NCBI RefSeq assembly: GCF_009688945.1
Contig: NZ_AP021874.1
Location: 2,542,001 to 2,606,000, forward strand
Direction of reading: 5' to 3'
From: Desulfosarcina alkanivorans
Lineage (GTDB): Bacteria; Desulfobacterota; Desulfobacteria; Desulfobacterales; Desulfosarcinaceae
Length of the DNA stretch: 64,000 bases
In this document: positions 18,101-24,592 of the stretch, piece by piece
Layout of the letters: the number at the start of each line of letters is the position of its first letter
Position numbering within the stretch: the first letter of the stretch is position 1
Position numbers and translations under genes: made by a program
Notes under the pieces: generated by a model
Seen by the model: only the letters and a program-made list of their open reading frames with translations
Databases searched by the model: none
What the model was told of the DNA's origin: nothing

Positions 18101-18919
18101 TCCGTACATCCCGACGTTGCCCAGTTCGGCCTCCAAACGACCACTATCATAGTTGACGGCCAGACTGGAATCGCCGCCGGCGTTGACCACGGTCTTGTTG
18201 TTGGATGCCTGAATCTGATTTTCCATTGTAACCGTGGTTCCGGAGGCCAGAATGATGTTGCCCAGCGGCGCAGTGATGGAACCGCTGTTCTCTACAGTCG
18301 GCCCCAGTAAAATCACCGACCCGTTTTCATCCGTCTGGATCGTTCCATGATTGGCAACCACTGCGGCAGCGCCATCGTACATGGACGCATCCATATAATT
18401 TTGCGTTTCGAAAGCCCGCGTGCCAGCCAGAAAATCATCATTGGTCAGGTTCAGTGAAGAGGCCACCAAAGAATGAATATTTACCGAGGCTCCCGGGCTG
18501 AAGAGCATTCCGTTCTGGTTGATCAGGTATACCGTACCGTCGGCGGTGAGTTTGCCGAAGATCTGGCTGGGGTTCTGGTCATAGATGCGGTTGAGCGCAC
18601 TCCAGTTGGTATTTCCCTGCTGGTCGAAGTGGGTCCATGCGTTGACGCCTATATCGAAGGATTTCCAGTCTACAATCGCCTTTTCCTGATCCTGATGGAC
18701 AATGAGGCCGTTGTTACTCACCTGTTCAAGACCAGCAACCCCCTGAACGATGTTCTGAATCTGCGGAATCTGGTTGGCTGCCGGCGCTACCAGATTACCG
18801 ACACCACCATAATAGCCCGGAATGCTTGCTGCGAAAACCGGCGTCGCAGGGCAGCAGGCAAGTGCCAGCGCAAGGTAAAGGGCCATCATTCGATTAACGG
18901 ATCGTAAACGTCTCATCAT
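9185..18919 (-). CDS. Giant filamentous-haemagglutinin-like TpsA exoprotein
   Basis: 3244 residues. Signal peptide to about residue 30 (ALALACCPATPVFA), then a haemagglutination/TPS secretion domain at about 35-290, with NPSQIFGKL (116-124), YLINQNGMLFSPGASVNIHS (131-150) and ANHGTI. The rest is a beta-helical filament of degenerate ~20-residue repeats (GxLxIxAxxxIxxxG and DVSGxG types). Near residues 2920-2970 there is a helical, charged break (FFDDLREQGQEYSAALAEGDTEAAQQILDEIN). The C-terminus is acidic/lysine-rich (DQEGEKEKK) with no sorting tail. GAGG precedes the ATG. Its partner TpsB is encoded 168 bases upstream. It is probably a surface adhesin or matrix protein. TpsA/TpsB pairs normally need no ExbB-ExbD-TonB, which makes the gene order here unusual. 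Confidence 0.93.
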   Translation of the reverse strand: MMRRLRSVNRMMALYLALALACCPATPVFAASIPGYYGGVGNLVAPAANQIPQIQNIVQGVAGLEQVSNNGLIVHQDQEKAIVDWKSFDIGVNAWTHFDQQGNTNWSALNRIYDQNPSQIFGKLTADGTVYLINQNGMLFSPGASVNIHSLVASSLNLTNDDFLAGTRAFETQNYMDASMYDGAAAVVANHGTIQTDENGSVILLGPTVENSGSITAPLGNIILASGTTVTMENQIQASNNKTVVNAGGDSSLAVNYDSGRLEAELGNVGMYGRVVNQEGLIRAVTAVKSNGQIELKASETVTLGEQSRTESPISTSSETVHESFEFGGGEIDISSGGLIDVKGSIVAPSGSVSLNADSRVYLDSESLIDVSGNWVILPAGSSVASLQLNSVELKDDYAQKDGTLQGETIYFYQVEGSGIGDVSGALNSEEKTALEFSTQGGIIQIDSGGDVVARSGSMLDFSGGGIIYEEGHVETTLLISGNQVYRIEDAPENVAYDAIIGPDNPISDTNERFGITTSYGGGFYVGSANPILNYHAGYQEGADAGILNVNAPVVLLNATLDGSVLPGVYQVEETETQDENGYQSTLGTVRPSAGTFNIGKKLTDSRYEDVDPIVEEILVSAQKFILPDDFSATSDLPDALAGVSMISEEILNDSSLKNVTLAVREGIVVDADARIAMDPTSSLTLFGRHIEHHGTIVIPEGSVSMELASNLTTDEFVGSEPNPEYVSSADLGYERIYLATGSIIDVSGQQVDLSTTASLEGLISDYSRIEGGDVSLVDGTLAGEGVIIMPGAAIDASGGWRIDESGEVDCGDGGSIQVAGSSIALEGDLYTHSLSGANGGTLDLHAQQVTVAAQQPEPNSIITDLGATDPLLEGVATHLMISDDQIDLTGASNIVLTSVTDIAVEDGVKLEPSTLKISGPGSGAVDSNGNIANYTSAEDVYNNGEYIRADTNEIQKSSITLTAGKSLGGHYVIPGEIDALNQRATARVDSDASVIVSPMGNISVSGPSVEIAGTVSAPAGSIGLESTSDLSGAALAIESGSLVSAAAYLMPADLLADTGVAVAYKPLDGGAISLSAFNLFVEPDAVLDVSGTDRIEHLLLTPNGSYTGETTAGSPGTLEFEYSKELQLDGVIKADARLDGMIGGTLSLTRTDSFTALSVGSEDMQTYIHSGFDNITISSYGEIQFADELTTHVDGKLTLDAPIISTDDHSVSLSAPWIVLTNTYWPGEESPALQGGNLKLTADWIDIAGDIALSGFETISLHANRDITLADYFYDTKDSLPVVWSGSLETAADLLIDADRLYPTTQTVFILSSGGDLTTRSTTDNSTAAPVMSAGGSLAVNAANITHTGKWYAPAGQLQFTVDSQDGRIYLENGSILSVAGGARVNYGMMDDEAVVWQVLDKASNKYVEFEGALESTVSLSGDEVVMQDGALVDLSGGGEIFAYGFLPGVEGSTDPLEETYVIVPGAGNSGETIYLEGNALVDEGFYTILDESFAFSDGAMIVEDLGAAAGTYGDNSLTSEGYPISAGYTTVGSETGATYATSQPHYFSVRESSDVLAEGNFTIEQITTGDAGSLSVQANTTIFNATVQSTALEGYTGGTLSLASKKVIANTAGAQLPADFSADSPIPDELMDQLIVNATAISNSAFETVTLGDTAITEQVVFDAGSILEAVNLTVAASDRIVVASDSMLSASGEAGGILSLISPEGMISIEPSATLHATHDIRLDTINLNLDGNLEVDNSSLTLINESIFITANHDIASISNGLFIDEAMWAKVEGIDSINLCSHSDITFLSDFRMQAADILTLDSDRIVLSTGVDVTVEASQIQLQNTSLKGEVFAEIDNPTNGPAGSLFFQSDDMTIVFGAMTDQGGADDAANDLSIIGAGAMTIQAANELVVSGTGNLVTQGDLSIESAAIMTALTASVDDNGAVTYATADAGMISSSGTVFTQANGNTWTPPDSYGGELTLKGRAVDHSGLILSPAGSVQLVATGTTDGDGIYLREGSSIDARGSDYATSGTVFLETEHGSIEIAAGAIVDVSAGGQGDAGAVSIFAPEKNVSIEGDLYGQAGEGGGGGSFYLETLSINDFATIAELLAESDFEGKVELLARQGNITVNETDEMTADSITLLTDGGSVVIEGELDASGTEGGGTLEIYASDDINLLDGSVLDASATEAGDGGQVLLAAASGTIDFHEGAKINVSGSGTDFSNGAVYLRAIRNENGITGTTGMNMVLKGEIVGASAVIAEGVGIYENNTVTADYLDGLVDQAADWTAHLRLDNDTTPAVENILTVLAGIEIRSAENLAVTEEIDLAGYAEDMAYGVLTLRSAGDLIIGADIIDARTDVLTLRENTAQESWGINLVAGANFAGSDFMAIDRSSGSLPGRILFEDGVRVYTENATIQFASAGNTQLGVVGSQDEPMTNNRMQYNIGSFNGTVFGLVGGDLNMKDGGIQTATGDIRIEITGDLNFIREENTIGAIRTIGEAPDPDPYTNANELRNLLNRYWSYADGGDIDLEVQGDVIGQPFAIDCWDASSYNGAFYHAEYSNGGSRGIVTMAGGDITLNAGGRVTCAVGLFGMGDLDLTAKQDLDGRFLVYDGQIDLNSYENFGTLTSFDNQPIEAFDTQIELVAQGSIELGTILNPTIANYDYSGPSDWDLRYTEASSVALRAITGSVMLTGSTRFYDNLADQKSRIRILPGTLIIDAATDILIGQSFYLAPSEAGNLALTAGGDIRSMSVDSDSQNRYILAMSDVDPSLVYGLAEDGRAAYQLITDTYAHSDALLHKDDPVAATITATGDVRDVLLYIPKASSLIAGGDIADIFYHTQNVNLDDVTVIAAGNDIRFSTGIGTTYQAGIEIGGPGSIIVTAGNSIDLGTTSGIQAVGNLYNQVLPTPDEELDEPAMRLAVYSGVEIDVTESSGKLDQTEGFFDDLREQGQEYSAALAEGDTEAAQQILDEINSDTIDPFFDGVAKGGGDIDMVNSQIYTSGNAGDIYILATGEINVGKSTFRQATDQSDNSGIYTTSGGSINVYVDDDLNVNESRLMTFMGGDITAWSQDGNINAGRGSKTAISVSEATVDLSGDEPKIVFTPPAVGSGVRALTYDPDGVEGPEEQPEIGDIYIFAPQGEIDAGEAGIAGKNIILAATKVVNVQNIEVGGSSVGVPDVSASAASIGALAGSGAVSETSNIAGEQTALGNAKERFSEYVADLTETLVPKWLAVEVVGFGEPSDSAVTREVPVDQEGEKEKK

Positions 18920-19087
18920 AAAATCCTCATGCCGATTATCGTTCAGCCGATAAAGACAAATGAGTCGGAATTTTAAAAAAAATTAGAAGGCGATGCTGGC
19001 GTGGGTCAAGCATCTGCCGTTTCTCATTCAAAGCAGGTATTGGGATACAGCAAATACCCCAACACAAATTGAGAAATATAAGCTGGC

Positions 19088-20716
19088 TTAAAATTGGAAC
19101 TTGGTCAGAAAATAGACAACGTTGTCGCCGCTATCGGTATCGGTGGTGGCTTCAAGGGCCAGGCCCCAGTCCACCACGACTTCGATGCGGTTATCCCATG
19201 TCCCCCGAATCCCGACGCCCGTTCCTTGAAGCGTGGTCTCCTCATCTTCACCGGGAAGTGGATCGTTCACCGTGAGATAGGCTGCGTCGTAATAAGCTCT
19301 CAGGTTGATTTTCAGCCGGTCCCCCCATTTGAAAAGGTCCGCCAGATTTGGGCTGGAGAACGTGAAATTGCCATGCAGCGCGTTGTCGCCGCTGGCCTCG
19401 CTCTCTTTGTAACCGTGAAGGCTCATCATCCCCCCCACTGTGTATTGCTCGTTGGAAATCAGAGGTTGGTCCGCCAACTGACCGTTGATTTTGGCCAACA
19501 GGCTCATGCCCAGGGGCAAATTTTGCTCCCGATCCACCCCTGCCCCAAAAATGATATAGTTGCCCCTTGCGTTGTAGCGTTTGTTAACAAATTCGGACTC
19601 GCTGCTCACCAGCCCCCTCAGGGCCAGATCCAGCCCGGTGCTAAAGCGGGTCACGCCTGATTCACTGCGCAGCGAAGAGCTGTATGATACACTTAACGGA
19701 ACATAGGTCACCGGCGTCTCCTCCACGTCGTCGCCAAATCCAAGGTCTTCGTCGAAATCCTTGTAGTCGACGCCAAGCGTAAGGTTATGGGCGTAGTCAT
19801 TTAACCGCGGTAGCGGCATAATTTCGCGATAACCGACGATATAGCCTTTCCCGAGCACCGTAAACCCGCTGCCGAATGCGGTATCACTGTCGGAAATGAC
19901 GCCGTATAAGACACTCATGTTGTCCTCTCCGAAAAAGGACGGCCACACATAGGAGCCGGATATCAGCTTGACCTCCTGGGTATCCTCAGGAGATGTCTGA
20001 AACTGAAACGAAATGGCATGGTCCTTCTGCCAGAGGTTGTCGTAGCGAAGCATGCCGTTGAGCCGCAGATCGGTCGTGGTGTGGGTATTGCGGTTGTTGA
20101 GTTCCAGGCTGCCATGCAGGGGCAGTTTGTCCTTGACCTTGAGTTCGACATCGATGGTGCCCAGTTCCTTGCCCGGCATGAGCACCGGAGCCACCTTAAG
20201 GTCGGGATTGCGGTTGATTACCGCCAGTTCACTCTGCACGTTGGGCACATAGAGCATTTTGCCTTCCCTGAAGGTCGGCAGGGCGTTCAATATCTTCTCC
20301 ATAGTAAAATATCGGTTGCCCGTAATTCTCACCCTGCGGATCTTGCTTTCGATCACCTCCAGACGCACAATGCCGCCTTCCACTGTCTGTTCGGGGATGT
20401 TGACCAGTGCGGTGGGGTATCCTTTCTCGTGGTAGTAACGCTCAAGGGCAAAGCGAGCCTTTTCAACGTCGTCAGCGGTTTTACCGCTGCCCAGGTATCC
20501 GCTCAACACTTCCAATAAGATCTCTTGTGGGAAAACCGAGTTTCCGCTGACCTCAAATTCATCAATCTCGAAAGTGACCAACGTGTCATCGGACCCGGCC
20601 AGGGCAACACCATGACAAAAAAGGATTGAAAAAATCAGCAGTACGAATAGCAGACGCACGATTACCGTTGGGATTGGCCTGTCTGACGACGGCACGTTCG
20701 AATGATTGTTTTCCAT
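19088..20716 (-). CDS. TpsB outer-membrane transporter (ShlB/FhaC/HecB family)
   Basis: 542 residues with signal peptide to about residue 41 (FCHGVALAG). There are POTRA-type domains at about 46-200: FEIDEFEVSGNSVFPQEILLEVLSGYLG, KARFALERYYHEKGYPTALVNIPEQTVEGGIVRLEVIE and ITGNRYF. The barrel domain follows (GSLELNNRNTHTTTDLRLNGMLRYDNLW ... LYGVISDSD ... VDREQNLPLGMSLLAKINGQ ... QYTVGGMMSLHGYKESEASGDNALHGN), ending in Phe (FLTKFQF). It secretes its TpsA partner (9185-18919), the next gene of the operon. The start is supported by GGAG four bases upstream. The VGGxxSxHGYxE motif is the conserved FhaC-type VRGY/F loop region in slightly divergent form. Confidence 0.92.
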   Translation of the reverse strand: MENNHSNVPSSDRPIPTVIVRLLFVLLIFSILFCHGVALAGSDDTLVTFEIDEFEVSGNSVFPQEILLEVLSGYLGSGKTADDVEKARFALERYYHEKGYPTALVNIPEQTVEGGIVRLEVIESKIRRVRITGNRYFTMEKILNALPTFREGKMLYVPNVQSELAVINRNPDLKVAPVLMPGKELGTIDVELKVKDKLPLHGSLELNNRNTHTTTDLRLNGMLRYDNLWQKDHAISFQFQTSPEDTQEVKLISGSYVWPSFFGEDNMSVLYGVISDSDTAFGSGFTVLGKGYIVGYREIMPLPRLNDYAHNLTLGVDYKDFDEDLGFGDDVEETPVTYVPLSVSYSSSLRSESGVTRFSTGLDLALRGLVSSESEFVNKRYNARGNYIIFGAGVDREQNLPLGMSLLAKINGQLADQPLISNEQYTVGGMMSLHGYKESEASGDNALHGNFTFSSPNLADLFKWGDRLKINLRAYYDAAYLTVNDPLPGEDEETTLQGTGVGIRGTWDNRIEVVVDWGLALEATTDTDSGDNVVYFLTKFQF

Positions 20717-20771
20717 GGAACTCCGCTTCTGAATATCTGCATACCAGCTATTCTTTTAGGATCTTTGATCT

Positions 20772-22115
20772 TCATTCTTCGTCTTCTACCTTCGACGCCG
20801 CCCCAACATGTTTAATCGCGTGCGCCGCTTGCTGCATTCCGGGACCTTCCCCGAGCACCTTATTCAGCGCCAGGGCCAGAGTCCCGCCATCCTGAAATCC
20901 ACCCATTTTTTTGACGATCTCGCCGTGTGGATCCATCAGTACGACCATTGGAAACCCATCCTGCTCGAAAACCTCCTTGAAGACCCGTTCTTTATCCGAA
21001 TCGATTTTCAACCATACAAAACGGTCATGGTAGCGCTTGATACGCGGATCATTAAAGGTGTGGGTAAGCAGCCGCTGGCTCCACTGGCACCATTCAGCGT
21101 AAAGCACCAGCACCAGGGGTTTTCCGGTGGTCGCCGCCTGTTCCATGGCTGTGTCGTGGTCCTCGATCCAGGGCATCTCGATCTTCTCGAAAACGCTGAA
21201 CTTTTTCAGGTCATTCACGGACACCTCAAAGGTCAGATTCTTACCGGCCAGGGGGTGGTTATAGTCCACGGTGAAATGGGTTTCATCCTTGCCGCTGACG
21301 ACCCCCTTTTTCTCGTTGGCATCAAAGGAAGCACCGATGGTCGGATCCAGGGTAAGTACGATGCGATCCGTTTCCACCGCGAGCGTGGCCCGGCCAAATG
21401 GTTCCTCTACGGTTTCGCCGTCCGCAGCGAGGTTATCCAGGGTGACCATCCCGGCTTTAACGCCATTCACCCTTGAAGGAAAATAGGGAGACAATCGCAC
21501 AATCTTGCCGGTTTCCGGCGCGGTGTCGAAGTTTTTCAGAAAAGCGCTGACCGGGAGCACGGTGGTTTTGGGCAGGTTCCGCCGGCGGGGATAGGTCTCG
21601 ATCTTGCTCTCATCGGCGGGTCCGAATCCCTTTTCCGATGATACCGTGACCGTACGCCGCTGGCCCGGCTGCATTCCCAGCACGGCATGGCCGGCTCCGG
21701 GAAAAAGGCCGGATAGGCCGGCAAGCAGGGTTTCGGGACCGGTGGCCGCCCCGGCTTGGGCGAAGAAAACCCGGTAGCGGGCGTCGATGCGTGCAAACAT
21801 CTCCGGCCGGGTGGAATATACAACGCGCCCTTGCGGGTCGAGGACCGTGTATTCCGCAGTCACCAGATCCGCCGGCTGAACGGTGTCCGCATCCTCTTTA
21901 AGGTGAATGTAGACATCCTTTTGTCCCCTGGTTTCAGCAGCCTCAATGGACTGATTGATCAATTGCTGAAAGGACTCGTAGTCATTGACAGCAGCTTCGA
22001 TGGGGCTGTCCGCTTTGGATCCGTCACCCGCATGGCAGGCAACACCGGCCACCATCAATACTGCAGTGCAAAGAGTGGCCAGCGCCTTGAAATACATCTG
22101 GGCAGAAACATTCAT
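20772..22115 (-). CDS. FKBP/SlyD-like domain fused to a thioredoxin-like domain
   Basis: About 447 residues from the ATG at 22115, which gives a signal peptide (ALATLCTAVLMVAGVACHAG); earlier frame extensions are polar. Two FKBP-like parts can be seen: DLVTAEYTVLDPQGRVVYSTRPEM ... HAVLGMQPGQRRTVTV (about 80-180) and FTVDYNHPLAGKNLTFEVSVNDLKKF (about 295-325), the latter close to the SlyD/FKBP signature. The C-terminal 120 residues are thioredoxin-like with VLYAEWCQWSQRLLTHTF. This site is CxxS rather than CxxC, as in isomerase-type or mixed-disulfide-trapping domains. It would act in the periplasm on exported proteins, plausibly the unfolded TpsA substrate. The pairing with the next FKBP-like lipoprotein is notable. 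Confidence 0.8.
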   Translation of the reverse strand: MNVSAQMYFKALATLCTAVLMVAGVACHAGDGSKADSPIEAAVNDYESFQQLINQSIEAAETRGQKDVYIHLKEDADTVQPADLVTAEYTVLDPQGRVVYSTRPEMFARIDARYRVFFAQAGAATGPETLLAGLSGLFPGAGHAVLGMQPGQRRTVTVSSEKGFGPADESKIETYPRRRNLPKTTVLPVSAFLKNFDTAPETGKIVRLSPYFPSRVNGVKAGMVTLDNLAADGETVEEPFGRATLAVETDRIVLTLDPTIGASFDANEKKGVVSGKDETHFTVDYNHPLAGKNLTFEVSVNDLKKFSVFEKIEMPWIEDHDTAMEQAATTGKPLVLVLYAEWCQWSQRLLTHTFNDPRIKRYHDRFVWLKIDSDKERVFKEVFEQDGFPMVVLMDPHGEIVKKMGGFQDGGTLALALNKVLGEGPGMQQAAHAIKHVGAASKVEDEE

Positions 22116-22197
22116 TTGGGATTGCGTCCTTTTTTTTGAAGAAAGGCGTGGATGCAGTCTTTCTCCAGTTGCAACCATTTTTTTGGGGTGTCGACGC

Positions 22198-23043
22198 TTA
22201 TTCGGTATCTTGTTCCAAGGGATGGGCCGTCACCTCGCACGCCAGTTCACGCCCGCCGAAAGGATGGTCGAAGTCAACGGTAAACAACCGGTCATCGATT
22301 TTGCTGATGCGTCCGATGTACGGCCCGACGCGCACCAACCCCCCCAGCCGGACGTCGATCTCAAAGTCGTAGTGATCGCCCCGATCGCGTACCACTGCTT
22401 CGCCGTAGTGCATCATTACTTTTTTGCCGTCTTCGATCAGATATCGGACCTCCACAGTATCTTCTTTTACGGCAATCACCTGCCACTGCATGACCTGGTC
22501 AGGGAAGAGCACCTGGCCGGCAGACGGCTCCTGCCCTGTGTTGGCCACGAACTGCTCCTTGGGGACGCTGCGCTGCTTGGGACGCTGCATGGTACGGGCA
22601 AACTGAATGAAGCGTGCCATGTCAGACAGTCCTTCGATGGCCTCGGCGCCTACGGTCATGGCGTGGGTTTCTTCATATGTCTGTCCGGTGAGCTGGTGTG
22701 AGACCTGGTAGGCAATTTCAGGCATAAGCGGAAGAATGTCCGGCGGCGCCGGCAGACGTCTTTCGGCACCCGCTGTTATGGGTATCGCGGCGTAGGCTTT
22801 CGTGGGCATGAAGGCATGGGAAAGTTGCGTCCCATCGGCAAAGGCATCGGCCCTGCTGGTGGTGGCCAAAATGGCACCGTCCTCGAGGCGGCAGGTGTAG
22901 TCCAGCAGCACCTTGTCATCGCCGGCGATCGGCGGTGGCGGCGGCGAAATCGTTGCGCATCCGGCCAACAGGGCCGCAAAAAGGGCGGCCATCAACGGAC
23001 GCCAATTGTTCACAACGGTCAGGTTTCGTCGCATCGGCAGCAT
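22198..23043 (-). CDS. FKBP/SlyD-like peptidyl-prolyl isomerase-type lipoprotein
   Basis: 281 residues with lipobox ALLAGC at about residues 24-29, then a Pro-rich spacer (ATISPPPPPIAGDD). The start of an FKBP-like fold is visible in KVLLDYTCRLEDGAILATTSRADAF, and its end in LFTVDFDHPFGGRELACEVTAHPLE. About 150 residues are inserted between. The same FKBP terminal motif occurs in the next gene, so the two are likely diverged relatives. GGAG lies nine bases before the ATG. It is the first gene of the operon reading toward 1, so the main promoter should lie in 23044-23150. Likely an outer-membrane-anchored periplasmic chaperone; the isomerase activity is inferred from fold similarity only. Confidence 0.78.
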   Translation of the reverse strand: MLPMRRNLTVVNNWRPLMAALFAALLAGCATISPPPPPIAGDDKVLLDYTCRLEDGAILATTSRADAFADGTQLSHAFMPTKAYAAIPITAGAERRLPAPPDILPLMPEIAYQVSHQLTGQTYEETHAMTVGAEAIEGLSDMARFIQFARTMQRPKQRSVPKEQFVANTGQEPSAGQVLFPDQVMQWQVIAVKEDTVEVRYLIEDGKKVMMHYGEAVVRDRGDHYDFEIDVRLGGLVRVGPYIGRISKIDDRLFTVDFDHPFGGRELACEVTAHPLEQDTE

Positions 23044-23146
23044 GGTCGAGTACTCCTTTTTAATCGGGCAATCATCGGTTATGGTCGGCTTGCAATCTAA
23101 ACCGTTTTTTCACTCATTTTTGTTAGGCCCGCGTTAATCGGACTAC

Positions 23147-23185
23147 AAAAAAATAAAAAGGACGGGCCCGCGAAGGGGCCCGTCC
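23147..23185 (-). terminator. Intrinsic terminator of the PstS-like gene
   Basis: On the minus strand GGACGGGCCC and GGGCCCGTCC form a perfect 10-bp stem (23176-23185 with 23160-23169) around a 6-base loop, followed by TTTTTATTTTTTTG. It lies 30 bases past the stop of the gene ending at 23215 and separates it from the operon starting at 23043. Confidence 0.93.
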
Positions 23186-23214
23186 GCAGCTCTGCGAACA
23201 ATGGTGCGATATGA

Positions 23215-24513
23215 CTACTTCCAGCTCGGGAAGGCGAAGTCGGTACTCTTCGTCACCTTCATGTCGCCTTCGGCAGCCCAGAAACCAGCCTTGCTGGCGG
23301 GAATGTTGGCGCCGATGGAGGCATAATTGCACAGTTCGACAACCTTGGCTTTGACGGTTGGATCTTCGTCGGCACGGTAGTACAGCCACTGGGCGCTCCA
23401 GAAGTCGTAGATGCCGTTGGAAATGGTGTCGACGGTGGCGTCGGCGCCCATGTACTTCAAGCGCTGGATGCGGTCGGCCTTTTTAGGTTCGGCCGGGTCG
23501 AAATCGGCGCCGTTCTTGTCGGCGTCGGCGTAGCCCACGGCGCCGAAACCGGCATCACCGGCGTCACGCACGCATTTGACCTCGTCAGAGGAGCCTTTGT
23601 TGAAATAGGTCACCGGCACGTAACCCATAAAAACGGGGAAGGAACCCGGAAGGGCCTCATCCTTGAGCAGCGGGGAGTCGCCGCGCATGACGGCCGCATC
23701 CAGGGTGGCATGGGTGCCGGAACCGGCGTGACGCAGGCAGGCTGCGACGGGCAAGGAACTGTAGCCCATGTCACTCCAGTTGGTGACCTGGCCGGAAAAA
23801 ATGGAGACGGCCTGCAGGCGGGTCAGGTTGCCCTGGGCACCGGCCGGGATGACCGGCAGGTTGTCGCTACCGAAGAAGGCAAAGGGCACGACGATGGGGC
23901 GGCACTCGTCCAGGCCAGTGGTATCTTCGGGAGTGGCGTAGGAATCGTACCAGTCACCGCCAGCGGGTCCGTACAGCGCACCGTGGGATTCCTGGTTGAA
24001 GGTCTCGCCGGCCACGTCGGAGGCGCCGATGACGATATCCTGGCATTCCAGGTCATCCACAGAACCGGCGGTTCCCGGGTAGGGCCCCCAGGTCACGCCG
24101 TTGCCGTCACCGTCCAGGTCCTGCCAGTCGGGGACCCCGGCTTCGCCGGCCGGGCAGCCGTCGAAGGTGGCGGAGCCCTTCACCGCCTGGATGCCTTTAA
24201 CGGAGGAAAAGGTGGTGTAGGTGATGACGACTTCCTCACCGACGCCCTGGCAGTTCAGGCCGCGGGCGGCACCGGCGTCACGTTCGTCCATGGTGGCTTC
24301 GTTGTCGGTGACATCGCCGGATGCGGCGTGCTGAACAGTTCCCAGGCAAGCGGCGCCAGCAGGGTCGGACAGGAACTTGGGCGCAGCATCAATCCAGAAG
24401 GTGTACTGGGCGGATGCGCCGAAAAGGTGAACTTCGGTCAAGGCGTGGGCCGGTACGGCCATGGCCAGCGCTGCTGCGCCAATCAGGGCTCCCCTTGCGA
24501 TTTTTTTAAACAT
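23215..24513 (-). CDS. PstS-like periplasmic substrate-binding protein
   Basis: About 432 residues from the ATG at 24513, which has AGGAGAG five bases upstream. The signal peptide is KKIARGALIGAAALAMAVPAHA. The mature protein begins EVHLFGASAQYTFW and contains motifs of PstS/PBP-like proteins: LTRLQAVSIFSGQVTNWSDMG and RHAGSGTHATLDAAVM (phosphate-type oxyanion loop GSGTH). Several cysteines occur in pairs, probably disulfides. It is longer than typical PstS (~340). No PstCAB permease genes are nearby; it is flanked by its own terminator and a hairpin, so it looks monocistronic. It may be a scavenging or sensing protein. Phosphate is the best guess for the ligand but is not shown. Confidence 0.75.
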   Translation of the reverse strand: MFKKIARGALIGAAALAMAVPAHALTEVHLFGASAQYTFWIDAAPKFLSDPAGAACLGTVQHAASGDVTDNEATMDERDAGAARGLNCQGVGEEVVITYTTFSSVKGIQAVKGSATFDGCPAGEAGVPDWQDLDGDGNGVTWGPYPGTAGSVDDLECQDIVIGASDVAGETFNQESHGALYGPAGGDWYDSYATPEDTTGLDECRPIVVPFAFFGSDNLPVIPAGAQGNLTRLQAVSIFSGQVTNWSDMGYSSLPVAACLRHAGSGTHATLDAAVMRGDSPLLKDEALPGSFPVFMGYVPVTYFNKGSSDEVKCVRDAGDAGFGAVGYADADKNGADFDPAEPKKADRIQRLKYMGADATVDTISNGIYDFWSAQWLYYRADEDPTVKAKVVELCNYASIGANIPASKAGFWAAEGDMKVTKSTDFAFPSWK

Positions 24514-24551
24514 TGTTTCTCTCCTCATAAAATTCGATTTGATGGATTAAT

Positions 24552-24571
24552 CCGCCACCCCAATGTGGCGG
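24552..24571 (-). terminator. Weak hairpin after the VPLPA-CTERM gene
   Basis: On the minus strand, CCGCCAC and GTGGCGG can pair (7 bp, 6-base loop) just after the stop at 24593. Only ATTAATCC follows, without a T run, so this is at best a partial terminator or an mRNA 3' end stabiliser. Confidence 0.35.
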
Positions 24572-24592
24572 GCGTGAGATGCATTGTGCGAA

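Noticed and set aside
9285-18907. Many long plus-strand frames opposite the giant exoprotein (for example 11720-12301, 16838-17224)
   Set aside because: They are antisense shadows: no ribosome sites, no protein-like composition, and the minus frame is a continuous TpsA protein.
18920-19087. Sigma-54-type promoter before tpsA (TTGGGGTATTTGCTG)
   Set aside because: Spacing between the GG and GC elements is wrong, and the gene follows tpsB in an operon.
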